A DNA stretch of 64,000 nt from Otis tarda. Its lineage: Eukaryota; Chordata; Aves; Otidiformes; Otididae. The translations under genes were made by a program, and so were the position numbers. The DNA lies in contig CM048553.1 of NCBI GenBank assembly GCA_026413225.1, positions 25,358,501 through 25,422,500 of the forward strand, in the 5' to 3' direction. Below, piece after piece: positions 12,115-25,807 of the stretch (its first letter is position 1; each line of letters begins with the position of its first letter). The notes beneath the pieces were generated by a model that saw nothing but the letters and a program-made list of their open reading frames with translations, was not told the origin of the DNA and did not search any database.

Positions 12115-15100
12115 TTAATAAACAAGTATCTTTTTTAGCTGGGAGCTTCCTGGTGTGTTTGAAGGTTTGCCTGAAGAATCTTCTTCTGAATTGCATAAAG
12201 CATCTGCAGTACAAGCTGCAGTGTTTGTGTCTGGTTCAGCAGTGTAATTGTGCAGCATTTGCTCAAGTCTCTGAATACCTGTAGAAAGAAAATACAGAGG
12301 GTAATACTGACTGGACATATGGAACAAAAGAAAAAAAAAAAAAAATCACCACAAGGGTGATTAAACACCGAAACAGGTTCCTCAGGGAGGCTGCGTAATC
12401 TCCATCTTTAGACAGCCTCGAATCTTGACTGAACAAGGCCCTGAGCAATCTGCTCTCTGACTTAGAAACTGGCCCTGCCTTGAGCAGGAAGTTGTAATAG
12501 ATGACCCAAGAGTTCCCTTTCAATCTGCATTTTTCTCTAACTCTATAAGCTCTAGAGGCTTCACAAACATCCACTTTGCCAGCAATACAAAGCATTCATT
12601 TAAGGTTAAATATTTCACATCAGAAGAGATTAATACATTCCTCATATCCCACATGAGCCGCATAAAAATGAGGGATGGTGGGGAATTCTCACATGTTATA
12701 AAGCATAATTTGAAAGAGTAAAAATCTTTCCACATAAAATTTGGTTCCTCACCTCTGATAGATTTAAAATGAATTTCTGAAAGCTTTAGAGGTTTAACAT
12801 AACGCAATGCAAGTGCTTTGTAACCCATGCTCTGGGCCAATCTAATATTTCTCAGTTCATTCAAACTCTAAAAATGCCCTTCACAAGCTGAGCGAGAATA
12901 ATTAGGTTTGAACTCATTATTTACAATGTTAACATTTCTTAAAACTTGAGTGCTACTACATGATATATTAGAAGTAAAACCCACTTACACAAGTAAATCT
13001 TGTCTACAGAATCGGAGAAAACCAGTCTAAACCATCCAGGTTCATAACAATAAAAAGCTTTCCCAGGACTAATCAGGAGTTTTTTGTCAAGGAGCTTCTG
13101 CCATAATTCAAGTTCAGCTTCAAATGTTTGTGATTTTAAGAACTAAAAGAAGAAAATAATTTTTCATTAAAGGTTGAACAAGTGCATAAAGTCATTGAAA
13201 AGATTTTCCATGACTTGATAAGTGTGTAACAACATGCACAAGTAACTTCTACACTTTGGAGTTTTACATTCCCACCCTTTTTCAAACTTCTTACGTACTT
13301 TTCTGAAGTCTGCCCATACATAGAGTCCGCCTGAGCTTTTGAGCACGGGTATTCCAACATCTGCAAGCCCAGCCACAAGAATATTCCGTGCTTCTTTAAG
13401 ACGCTTTTTGTTGGTGGGAAAAAACACATTATCCAACCAATCTATCAAAGTAATAAAAAAATATAAATTGTTTTATTTCCACTTGCAATGGAAAAATAAA
13501 CCAGTTCAATGGAAACATTTCTAGTGTGGCTAACCTCTGTCCCTGAGGAATTGACTGAGAACGTGCTGAACAGGTCCAGAACAGCTATGGAAGACAGCCA
13601 GTTGATTGACAGCTTTCTGAATTTCATGATTTCTGGTGTACAATACTCCAACTCTGATACCACTCATACCAAAGTCCTTGGAGGACAAAAAGAAGAGAGC
13701 AAGGTGCCATTTTTACTTTATGTTTGTGCTTTGTCAAGTCACCAAGTCTAGAGTCATTGTGATGTAAAGGAGAAAAAAAAACTTTCTGGAGTAAATTCTC
13801 GGCGTTGCCAAATGGAGTCTCAGGCGTGATAAAAAACAGCCAGCAACTTCTAAACATTCCTGTGGTGGGAAGTTCAGTGGCTTTATAGACAAATGAAAAC
13901 ACGCTTGGCTCATACCCTTGGGCTTCCCCCATTATACCCTACTATTGTTTCCAAGCAGTCATCAGTTTACTCTTTGCTCCAAAAGAAGAAAAGGCAAAAT
14001 GCTACGGATCTGAAATGTGCTTACACGTTTCAATGCCTTTAATACATAGGCATTAACTGTCACTGTTAAGTAGATCCCAAACTAAACTCTGAAATTGAAC
14101 AAATTTTATACTACCAATGAAGAAAACAAATTCATAAACAAAGAGAAACTCAGTTTGGTACCTACAACACAAATTATGTTAGAATAGCCCAACTAACTTT
14201 TGTGGAGAAATACCTTAAATTAAAATACAAGCACGGTATTTTGACCTACCTTGCTAAAACCCCACATAAAGTGTGTCCGTTCTGGATCTGGTAAACTGAA
14301 TGAGAAAAGAGGAAGACAAGAACTGTTGCTATAATAAAACAAATTATGCAGGTTACAAAAATGTTTACATTTGTAAAATTGTAGTAATTTCTTATTAAAA
14401 TTGGTATTTAATCCTTTAAAGTGACATGACATTTTTTCAAAAATCATTTAACAAAACATTACCCTACGACACTGATCTTCCAAGTGTATGCTGAGGTACT
14501 AATTTAAAAAAACAAACAAAACAAAAAAAAACAACAACAACAACAACAAAAACCCAAACCAACCAAAAAACCCAAACATGTAATGGTCCAGTTAAAATTC
14601 CCAGATTCCCACTGCACAGTCAGTTATCACAGACATACTAAAACAAAAGCAATATTTCCACAACTGATGCGCAACTGCTCTTGTACTTGATGGAGAAGAA
14701 TTGTTTGCTCAGCTATGCTGCACCTCAGGCTAGGGAAGGGAGAAGTGAACATTTTAGGCTTGCAACTACACAGTGGGGTGCAACTGAACAAAATACACCT
14801 CAGTGTACTACTGAAGATGATGGCTTTTTACTCCTTTGTGCAAGTTTGTGTAAGTAGGGCCAAAGCTGGAATGTTCCTTCTCCAGCCTAATGAAGCTGAG
14901 TGAACTTTCACAATAACAAAAGGGTTTTTTTAGGCTTTATTTATGGTTCGTGATCTTATATGGATGAGGGTTCTCTGGGCCTGCTTGTACCTGGGTGGAC
15001 TTGGAAATTTCCCATCAGTATGAAATTGATGCAGTTATACAAAGTAAATAACACACTTTTGCAGCAGGAAGTTTTATTAGTCAGATACCAATAGGTTTAA

Positions 15101-18100
15101 TTATTCTTGAAACATTTATTCTTTCCATCACCTGTTAGGAAACTAAGAGCCCAAAGCATACTGCTTGGGAAGGAGACACACTATAGCAGGGAATTTGCAC
15201 AACCGTAGGCAACTTCATTACCATTACAGCGAGACCCTCACGCTCAGGCTGTGGAACAGGGAACAACAAATAAAAGGAAAGTGGCAAAACAACTAAGGGC
15301 TCTGTTCATTTTTATTGTTATTACCGTATCATACACATTAGCTGGAAGCAAGAGATCTGCCATGTAAAGCCATCTATGAAGACGATCTCTTGTATTAACT
15401 AGTCTCATAGTTGCTAAGACTTGGCTGCGAGTTCATTCAAACTATACCAGTTACACCAGCTAACCGGCAGTTTGAAAAAAATGGCATGGCTTCTATTTAG
15501 GAGTAAATATCTTCTAATCCCTGCTAAAAATTCACACTTACCAGTCTAAGCTAAGAATGCTGGTGAAGGTGGTATCATCATAAACAGACAGCATGTATAT
15601 TTCATCCATTATTACATGCAATTCATATCTATGTTTAGAAAAATACAGGCATATTAACATCTTTAAAATAAAAACATATATACATATATAAAATCTTAAC
15701 TACTCCACGGCAAAGTACCCACAAGCACGCCTATCTGCTATTATATTTCCCCTACAAATTTTACACAAAGAGGTCCCAAGGTTTTAAGGCCACAAAATGT
15801 ACTGTGACCACTCATGCATCACCAACCTCTATTTATACACATTCTGTATTTCTCAGCAACAATAACATTCCATATAGCTGAAACAAAATCCAACTGGATG
15901 CTCAATCCAATGGTTCTCTGGAATGCGCATCGTCCTACCCAACTCTTATTTAAAGTTTAAAATGAACACAGAATGATTTGTTCAGTGAGACTTGAAGCCA
16001 AGTGCAGATGTTAGATTTAAAAAAGCCTTGTCATGCACCTACAATAACTTTCTAATACACTCTCGCTGTGAAAACCACAGTAAACAGAAAGCCATGTTAT
16101 CACACCGGACACCAACAAGCCACGCACATTTAGAAACGCTGAATAAATTGCAGAATGGTTTTCAACATTCAAGTAGTGCAGGTTCCCTCTTCTAAGAAAA
16201 CCTCATTTAATCTGGTTGCTGTATTCTACATTTTCTTTAAAAGGAAGTTTGGTTTCAGAACAGTTTTTGCATTTGAAATAAAATTATTGTTTCCAATCCT
16301 TATACTCTAACATTATTTTAGTACCAGCTTAAGTCGGTTATAACCTGAAACCCATGAGGCATGCTGAGACGAAATACATTTGCCTTTCTAAAAACTTGGT
16401 AACTGGAAGTAGTGTGTTGAATTCTACCAACCTCTAGTGCTGTTTCCTCAAAAAGAAACTAATGCCAAAAATGCAGGAATGTTGTGTTATTCACTTTCAA
16501 ATTTAAACAAACCAGTAGTCGTCTTTGGTAGTTAACGAAAATGAACAATTAATACCAACCTACTGTACTTAAGATTGTCAGAAACCAAGTATTGTTAGCA
16601 TTCAAAGTGGGTACAGGATTTTGCAGTCATTCTTTGCCAGAAGCTCACTGAAATAATAAAGGAATACAACTTTTCCTAAAAAATACAGATGTTTTTCAAA
16701 AGGAAGCATTTGTTTCTTTGTGAGTACCCAAGGGATCCGGGAGACTGTTAGAACATGAACTCTTGAGCTGGGTAAGGATAAAAGAAGGGGAGAGGGGATG
16801 AGACATTTCAGAAGTCTCTTCCTTTGATGGAAAGTGAATTGCTTGCATGTCTTGAAATAAATAAGTACAAAAGATGCTACAAAACTTCAGACGGTTAACT
16901 TAGTCCTTACCAATTCAATTACTTTCCCTCAATACCAAATGTTAAGATTCTCTTATTTTGATAATGTTTCAAATGATGGTGCTGGCCATGTCTACTACTA
17001 CTGCTAAACACTGGTAACCACCTGTTGCCATTTTTCTGAGCCATGCATCAAAGCAGGTTAATAAAGAAACATTGTTAAGCAAATAAAAAGCTTTTGAAGT
17101 TTAAACCACATATAAAAGAATAAAAATCTCAACAGTATTTAACTCAGACAGACACTGTTGGCTCCTAGCTTCAGCAATTTATTCTAGTGTTCCCAGAAAG
17201 GCCAAGTAGACAGGGCAGCTACACAAGAAACATGACCACGACCCTGTCTGCCACCTCCTCCAAACACGTACAAGCAAAGAACAGGCGATCACCAACAGTG
17301 ACTTTTCATCACTGCTACAGTGCATTAACAGAAAATTAAAAACCAAACAAATAACGCTAGGGCTCAAACCTGTGCGCAAACTCTAGACATTCTTTCAGTA
17401 ACTGTGCTGAGTAAACGTCCCCTAATGGATTGTGGGGGTTGATCAGGATTAATGCTCTGACTCGGATGCCCTGGAAAAAGAGAAACTGATAGTTGAAGAC
17501 ACCAACAACGTCAAACCAGTGACTAGCGAGGATGCAGTGAGGAAGTTTTGTAAATCCTTCAGTGAAAAGCAGCTTTTAAAAATAATTTGATTGCATACTA
17601 TAATTAGTACACAGACTAAGGTTCCAGCTACTGACCTTGTTCCATATTTTATCCAGTACCACCCCCAAAACCATACTGAATAGTTTTGTTAGTAAATGAA
17701 AATCAGGTTAGCACCCATTTGAAACACCTATTGATATCAACAGCCAAGATTACAGTGTTGTAGGGATTAATACTGGTTCTACAGGAATACTTCCAAAATA
17801 ATTTCCCAGGACTGAGCAAAGTTACTGTGGATAAACATGGGAAAGCTGAGCAGAAATTAAACTTTGACATCTAATAGCCTGTCAAGTTATTACTATTTCA
17901 GTGGTGCTTGTTTCCTTAAACAAGTAATCCAATCTGCAGAAAACTGAAAACTGAATTACCAAGTGTTCTATGAGATTCACAGAGGTCTTGGGTAAATAAA
18001 TACTTTTTAATTATATTTATCAATAGTGCAGAATTTCTGTTAGGGAAATTCTCCCTATATAAGCGAAACGATTTTATTCAACTATTCAAAGAGATCGTAA

Positions 18101-21100
18101 ATTGTAAATACTCTATGTAATAAGAAGAGTCTCATATGATCAAAAATTAGAGTACAAACACAAGCAGTCTTTCTACTCTATAGGTATTTTTCAGAAAATA
18201 ATCTATTTTCTATTTGCCAAAAAAATCCTTAGTGTACATTAACATAAGCTATATGCAGCAAATATATTTTTATTGGACACAATCAAGCAGTGCAATGACT
18301 ACAGCAGGAACCTTCAAGACTTTAAACTTATCAACATGAGGGGTTGCCTTATCACTTCATGTTTGGGATAAACTTGAAATTGAATTAGTATTTTTCATTT
18401 CTGCATTTTTAATTTTCAGAAAAACCCCACCCACTGCAAATTCTCTCTCCACCCAAGCCTCCGCCAAAGGAGATTATTTGCAAAGATCAATGCTCAATGA
18501 ACCTAGGAAATCAAGTTCAACGATGAGGAAGCCCTGATATTTGCTTACCCTGCCACATGCAATTTGTTTGAACATTAATGGGCACTGTGACTAAGAACTT
18601 CACAAGAAATTAACTTTCAGTGTATAGCCTTCTACAAGAAGAAATTACCTGAAAGGAAGATTAGACACAAATACTACGCACAAACAGCTGTTCCACAGTA
18701 CTCCTTGCACAAGAGCATATTTGGTGTATTTGACATTTGACGTGTATTAAGCAGAAGATGCTGAGTGAGGCATTATTGCTCACAGGAACAGCTGCTGTGG
18801 GATGGCAGTTTCTCAATTGCTGTTCTAGTCTAGTTCCTCCAGCTATTTATTGTATTACATGTGTCCAAAGCAGATGTTTCTAATGTCATTCGTGAGAACA
18901 GCTCTAGAAGGTTGACAAACACATGCAGGTCTCTAAAGAGTTCATCTGGTCTGTGATCCAGCACCTTGTCCAGCCAGTTCAAGCCCTGACAGCCACAGCA
19001 GCACAGCAGGGATGCTATCTGCCTCCCTCTGCTAGGACCAAGTGAGAAGTGTCTGGGTGCTGGGGCTCCCAGGGCTGGCAAAGGCACAGACAGATGACAC
19101 AGACATACAGATGGTGTCTAAACATAGGCACCGCGCTGATCAAGCAATTAGCTAACTAGGACAGCTTCAATAGACCTATTAAAAAAAAAAAAGTTATGCA
19201 CACATTTGAAGGTATCCAAGATTACCCACCTTTTATATGTGACCTTACTTATAACTGACCTCTGTAAGTGACTTTGCTTATAACTCTATGCTTTATCTAT
19301 TGTTAAACCTCACCTTCTGGCCTGGAAGAGGACACAAGAAGTCTATTTTTCTTAATGCTTCAAAACATCACTGCTATCACCACCACATCTTTGGTAAAAC
19401 GTTTTACTATTCAGCCTGCGCTTCCTCCGCTGGATCTTTTCAAGGTTGCGCGCCAACAGTTAAGTGCATTTCTAATTTTCCATGAAATGAGTGGATTATG
19501 AATATCAAGACAATAAGAATAGGAAGCATTTTAGTCTGAAATACTGGTGAGCACTATTTTGTGGACACTCACAAAATCAAACATTTCCACAGGGAAGAAA
19601 AGCAGTTCCAAAGACAGAGAAGAATGTGAAAAAAAAAAAACCAAACAACAAAGTATGTGACAAGCAATAATAGCCTCATTTACGTAATCTTGATCAGAAC
19701 AAAATCACTGAACATGCTAAGTGGTTTGAACTAATGAAATTTACTAAACTCTGGAAAAATTACATTTGTATTTTTTTTGTTTGCTAGCAATTCCTTGTTA
19801 GCTGGCACGCAGAAGAACCCTCTTCAGAATCACATTAGACATATTTATTTAATTAACTGAATGGGTCGTTACAGTAGCATATTCTCTTTTCTGAGGGTCA
19901 GAACAATAGCTTGTTTACACCACTTCAAATTCCATTAAAATCTACAGAGAAAGAAACTTGGTCTTGAAACACAAGTTAAGATCTGTTCTTCATAAAATAG
20001 AGTCAGGCAGTTTCTCTGCATTTTGTTGCCCAGATGATAAAATCAATCTGACTCCTATTGCTAGAGTTGGACCCACTTCAGTCACAAGACTGAAAATCTC
20101 CATAGATGAAACTGTACAAATGCTTTAATGCTGAGAACACATGCTGCTTACAAAATAACTATGAAAACATGAAAATAGGAAATCTATGTTATTGATACCT
20201 GCTTTTTAGCTCTCTGTAATGCATTTTCTAATTTTTCAACTGTTAACTGGAAAGGGTGGCTTTCTTCATCAGTCACCTACAGAACAAACAAAAAAAAAAT
20301 CAACAAAAAAATATTTAAAATACATTAAAAAAAAGACAGTGAAGAAACACTCGCATGTAGTGAAAATACCATTGCTACTGGCTTTTATAAAATCAGAGAA
20401 TCTGAAATTAAGATCACTCTTTTCTATATAACTCAATTATTTTGTCTTTATATGTTGCCCTTACCCAAGACTACACTATCAGTGACTTCCAGAAGAACTT
20501 ACATACTTGAAAGATCATTTTTTTCCCCTCCCCTCTAGCTGTACGATTTGGTCTTGTGAAAGAGGCTAACTCCCTTGTACTTGCCTCACAGATTACTGAG
20601 CTTTCAAAAGGGGAACCAAAGTTACACAACTTATGTGGTAGATACATCTCTTGGTGCTTAAGGGGAAAAATTCACAAAGCAAATTTACTCACAGTAGGAG
20701 TGACAAACTTAGAGCTGACAAATTACAATTCAGCATGTCAGTGCAGAACAGTGTCTGCACAGACCAAATGTAATCCTAGCTATCATGCTGCAGTCGACAA
20801 AAAGACCGGCTGTCCCTAAAAGTGCTAGACTGGTCCTGTCTCTTCACTTGGACTTGGTTTGCATATTCAGGTTTTTTTGATTGCCCCCTGTGAAATGTCT
20901 GTTAATGTATGTGAATAGCTAAAGCTTTACCTCACTGAACAAGGGCACATGAACAGGCTCTATTCCGCCATACAGCCATGTTTTTGGGTTTATACCACCA
21001 TAGTAGGGAGCTGGAATAAGATATCCATCTAAAAAACATTAAAAAATGAAGTTAACATTTTTCATGAGCAATTATTTCGTTATACTCTAATGGACTAAAC

Positions 21101-24100
21101 TGAAAATCTAATCAGATGACATCTGATTTAATCTCAAAGCTTTCACTGTGGCCTAAACCGATATTTAAACAAAACTGAAAATCTAGCATACATCAATCAG
21201 CCTGAATGCTTTCCCAATATTCTTCCTCAGCATCTGCAATAGCCGAGTCGACAGTCATGTATATTTTCAGTATAAGGGAACAGATCTGATCAACTACTTA
21301 TTTTATTTATTTATTATTTAAATAATAATGACAAATAATGATCTTGCTCTCAATATTTTGCAAATGCTCTGTTCCTGTCATTTTTTTTCATCAGGAAGTG
21401 CTGCAAACCTCAACTACTTCTTTCTGGGTGCCAAGGTGTTGTCTTGCAGCCGGGGAGCCTACAGCACTGTGGAACTCCTTTCCCTCATTTCTTTGCTGTG
21501 AAGTAGCCCCAGGTTGGTGTTCTCCTGGAGGTACTGCAAAAGCCCTGCGTGGCAGGGTTTCAGAGGGGATGGAGTGGGCTTCCTAAGTTAACGAAGAGGT
21601 AAAGAGGAGCCCAAGCAGAAGAGTTCCTGTTAAAACTGCAAAAATACAATGAAATCTGAGCATATTAAAATAGACACAGATACAAGTAGCCTTCAGTAAA
21701 CATTATCATTTAAAGCTAAACAAAACTAACTGGTTTCACAGTGCTTTTGCCACCAATGTGCTGAAGTCATTGCACCACGTTACTCCACATCACTCCATCC
21801 TCCTCCCTGGGCTCTCGGTGCCAGTAACAGGGTGCTAGGGGGGAGGCACAGCCTTCTGCACTGGAGGCCACCGAAGTCACCCTGCTCACTTTCCTTCCCT
21901 GGCAGGTCTTCACGGATTTCCTCATTCTCTGCTGTACTGCATGCCTACGCTGCCTTCCTCCCTCATTCCAATCCAGAAAGGAAACCATTTTCCCTTGTTG
22001 AGCTCTCTTTTTCCTCCTACTGCGAGCAGATTGTTTCCTGGGACTCCACTCTTCCTGCTTTGCATTCCCATCTTCCTCCTCACTACCACCCTTATTTGAC
22101 TGGGAATACCTCTTTTGCTGCAGCTCCTTTCCCCTGTCCCAAATTCCTTCTACGTGTTTTCCGCATCCAATTACCAAAATTTTATCTGGGTCCCAGATTT
22201 CAAACCCAGTCCATCTCCATCCCTGTGTGCCTACTCCCTCCAGCTTCCACCTTGGTTCTTGCCTCTTTTTTTTTTCTCATAACTTTTCAAAATACACTGT
22301 GTTCTCTTGATAGCCTTTTCTTCTTATAATGCTTTTAAAAAAACTGTAGATTGCATTCCAGAAAGCAAGTGGGCTAATACCTCAAACATTTTCCACTATT
22401 CTAGAAACAGAAGCATTATTTCAAAGACACTCTGCCAGTGACAAAGAAATGCTGTGCCTTGCTTCATTCAGGCCGTTAAGAGTAACAGCAGGCTGTCAGA
22501 AATCACAAAATGATTATCCTCACTGCTAAAAAATGTTTTTAAGTAAAATAATCAAGTTTTTACTCACCACCAGGGTCACATAATACAGTTGACAGAGTAG
22601 CAAAAACAGCACAACAGCCATTCATAACAGTTATCTGAAAGAAGTAGTACAAACTTTCATTTAGCACTAAAATATTTAGCAGAAATACCAGCGCTTGTTT
22701 AAATTCATAAGTATCAGCACTAGTTTAAATTAAAAAAAAAAAACCAGAGTGAAAAAGCCCCACTACTACACCTAGTCCTTGAGCATTACACCTTGCCCAC
22801 TCTTTCAAATGGAAAATTAATACTGTTAAGCCTTCTGCAAATCTTGCATATATACCTCCTGTAGTTCCTTGCTGACATTTGTGTTCAGATTTCTTCATCT
22901 TTATCAGTTTAAGAAAAATAAGATGCAAAGATAAAGCATTTGTCTTACATTTTCTGGGTTCAGTGCTTTTGCAGCTCTGGCATAGTCAGTTAGAAACTTG
23001 GCAATTTCCTCTCTGAAGCTAAAATACAGAATTAAAGTCAAATATGCAATGATGTATTCCCCAGGAAAAAAACAAAACAAAACACAAAATACACAAAGAA
23101 GAACGAAGCTTACCAAAAGCACAACAAATACATAATTCATTCTGTTATGAAAGCATTGAAGATTTTGATCAAATAATATAATTTCCTCAGATATTCAGTG
23201 TGCTACATTTTGTGAGACAGAAGCACATAGAAGTAATCTGTTACCTTGAATAACAGTGACTGTGACTCAACTATTATTGCTGTGCACTAGAAAAATGAGA
23301 AAATAAAACATCTCTGAACCCGAGTGGGATCTGTTTTTGGAGAAAGGACAAGAATTTGGGTACCAGAAACACTGAAACCTGAATCAATGACAATTCTTAA
23401 GATCAAGACAGGCTTTCAGCCCAAGTGAAGGCGATGATGGAGTTCCTATTGGTCTTCAGGCTGCCGGTATTTTACCTCTACTCTTCACAGCCTCCAGAGT
23501 TTCAGCTTATCCCTCATCGAGACCAGAATGAATCATTCCAGGAGCGATTCTCCACATCAGTACAACTCACCACATCAATACATGCTCTCTTGCTTTCCAA
23601 AAAGCCCCCGGATCTTTGACCTTTGGCATTCTGGGTCTTTGTGGCACAGTGAGGGTGGGGGAAAAAACCAGAACAAAAACCCAGAAAAGCACAGGCACCC
23701 AAAAGCCAAAAGGAATGAAACCGCACCCAGCTTCACACAAGCCACGACTAGCACTGACCCTGAGCAATGCGATAAACGGGAAAACGAACTTCTTACCTTC
23801 TCGTACCTTGTGTATCAGAATACTGGAAAAGATCAGGCTCCAGATAATTCATGTCAGGTCTTGTGAGCTAGTGACATGAAAGAGAGATAGTGTAGACCAC
23901 AGCGTTCCAGGGAGTTTCTATTCTACTGTAGCATATGTATTAAAAAAAAAAAAAAAAACCAGAATATAAAAATTCATTAGTTACAATTATGTCTACACTT
24001 GGTACTTGTCTTTTTTAGTTTTAAGATATCAGAAAACAACATTAAAACATAATCAGAACAAAGGAAGAAAATAATGAAAGAATTATTTGTTGGATTGTTC

Positions 24101-25619
24101 TGTCATATATTAAAACAAGTCCTGAATAAGACATTGAGGAAAAGTACCCCAGCTGTACCTAGGAGATCATGCAGTCACTTCTGAGATGTATCAAAGCTCA
24201 AACAATGCTTGCAGTATTTATGATATCAGCTTTTAATTCACATATCAACTTTGATTAGCTTCTCAACCAACAGAAGAAAAGTGATGGCAACCTTGTCTGT
24301 TACAGAAGAAAACTAGCTGTATTACCAGCAGTGGCTTTCTTGCTCTCAAAGCAGGTGCCTCCCCTGAAAACTAGCTCAGTCCTCTATTCAGTATGGCATC
24401 AATATTGGTTTATTTCCAAGAAAAAAATTCCTCTCCACCTGCCAGCGCTGCCAGCTCATCAGCTAACCAACCTGCACGTTGAGTTTATGCCCAGCCCTCG
24501 GTCACAAGCATCGCAAATGCACTAGCAGTCGCACCAGGGCCAATTCATTGATTTACCTCATGGAAGCAGGAAGGAGAAGCAAGAGGTAACCGGCAAGCTG
24601 CAGGAGCTGGCCTGGCAACTAGATCTTTGTTTTGCTAACACATAAGCCAGAACACCATGCTTTCCAGCAGATGAGCTAGAATTAACAAACCTGGGGAAAA
24701 CGCCTTATTTAAAGAACGTGCAATTTCCCCATAGCTGCATTTCAGAGACTGGCTCTTATGTAGTGCACTGCAGCATAATGTTTAGGCTGTAGCTTTAACT
24801 TCGCTCAAACTCTGAATTTCATGTATGGAGCATTTTCAGTCAAAGTTTTGGCTTTGCCATCAGACAAGTGACAGTCTTACCAGACCATGACTTTCTTCTC
24901 TGAAATCACACTTCTTCCTGAAAGCTACCCTTCCAAAGCAGTGTTTGCTGCTGAAACAGGACCGGACGCTTGTGTCAGTTCTGTTTGGAGTGCATGCTCA
25001 GCAAGGTGTGAACAAAGTTTGAGCAAAACCAAAACTATTCTGGTTTTCAACCAGAGGCAAGTTTTCAGTGTAAATATTACTTGGCAAATTATTTGCGAGG
25101 AGCAGTACGTACAAACGTACAAAGTGCATGCTTCCTTCTGAAAGCAGTCAGTCACGGCGCCGTCAGCATCGCACCCTACGCCTTACTTCTCCTTTGTTAA
25201 ATTGTGAACGGGACACTTCAAGCTTGTAAAGGACGAACCGGCGCTTAAATCCCACCGAAGCAGAAGACAGCCACAGCCACACTTACTCTCTCCTCTATCA
25301 AGTCAAAGCAGAGCTTGTTCTCGCTCGTGCCCAGATTCAGGATGCCCTGGAAGAGACGCCGGTTGTTAAACGGGGAAAGCACCCGCTGGGGTCCCGCTTC
25401 GCCTTCGCCACACCCGAAGCACCCACGGCGCCCACCCGAGCAGAGAGACCGGACCCCCGCAGGCACGGCCGCTCCCCGCACCTGCGGATTGAGCTCCCGA
25501 TCGAAAGGGTCGGCGACGTAGAGGGCGAAGCCGGCATCCAGCAGCCCCGGGGAGCAGCCGGCGATGCGGGAGCCGCGGGCCGACAGGGCCGGGGCCGTGA
25601 CCCCGCCGCAGCCGCTCAT
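12115..25619 (-). CDS. ACCS: 1-aminocyclopropane-1-carboxylate synthase-like PLP enzyme
   Basis: Fourteen coding exons in transcript order: 25482-25619, 25287-25346, 23797-23867, 22949-23018, 22568-22634, 20931-21028, 20199-20276, 17370-17470, 15542-15628, 14250-14295, 13535-13676, 13299-13441, 12989-13142, 12115-12278. They join in frame to 472 residues (human ACCS about 501). This is a fold-type I PLP aminotransferase. Visible landmarks are GTSEN (52-56, with the family's conserved Glu at 55), NPHNPLG (Asn208), MDEIY (Asp236, Tyr239), the Schiff-base lysine in FSKDFG (Lys272), Arg280 in SGIRVG, and the carboxylate-binding Arg406 in PGWFR. All key cofactor residues are present. Plant relatives make the ethylene precursor ACC; as I recall, vertebrate homologues were reported not to, so the substrate is open. 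The protein is probably cytosolic, with no signal peptide. It could be the ACCS orthologue or a close paralogue such as ACCSL. The ATG has A at -3 and is the first in the frame. Confidence 0.93.
12355..12547 (+). mobile_element. Old CR1 fragment in last ACCS intron
   Basis: Diverged CR1 3' sequence with CAGGTTCCTCAGGGAGGCTG, GAGCAATCTGCTCTCTGA and TAGATGACC-like phrases in consensus order, ending in a degraded ACTCTAT tail. It lies antisense in the intron between ACCS coding exons 13 and 14. Confidence 0.65.
14505..14577. repeat. A-rich (CAA)n simple repeat
   Basis: A run of A-rich sequence with about five consecutive CAA units, followed by CCCAAACC and CCAAAAAACCC units, in an ACCS intron. 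No retrotransposed copy is recognisable next to it. Confidence 0.7.
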
Positions 25620-25770
25620 CTTCTGCCCCGGGGCCGGGAGCCACCGCCCACCCGCCGCCCGCCCCGGGCTCCACCGCCCCGCCCCGCCCCGCCCAGCTCG
25701 GGGCGGGGAAGGGACCCACGCGTGTGCCGGACGGCGGAGGGAGTGGGGAACGTCGCGTCAGCGCTCGGCA
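25400..25770 (-). promoter_or_regulatory. ACCS CpG island with GC boxes
   Basis: A CpG-rich block covers ACCS coding exon 1 and about 150 bp upstream of its ATG. Repeated CCCCGCC units at 25676-25694 are Sp1/KLF-type GC boxes. CCCCGCCC (25687-25694) and GGGCGGGG (25701-25708) form a perfect inverted repeat around a 6-nt loop, 68-89 bp upstream of the ATG. No TATA box is evident. Confidence 0.65.
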
Positions 25771-25807
25771 GGGCAGAGAGACTTTCCCTGGGGCTCGCAG
25801 GCCTCAT

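Noticed and set aside
18830..19087. 85-codon minus-strand frame in an ACCS intron
   Set aside because: Its phase does not fit the neighbouring exons, which already join in frame, and it has no recognisable protein motif. It may be part of an unidentified repeat.
21832..22329. 165-codon plus-strand open frame in an ACCS intron
   Set aside because: The region is pyrimidine-rich, which depletes stops on this strand. No domain or splice context is seen, and it is antisense to ACCS.
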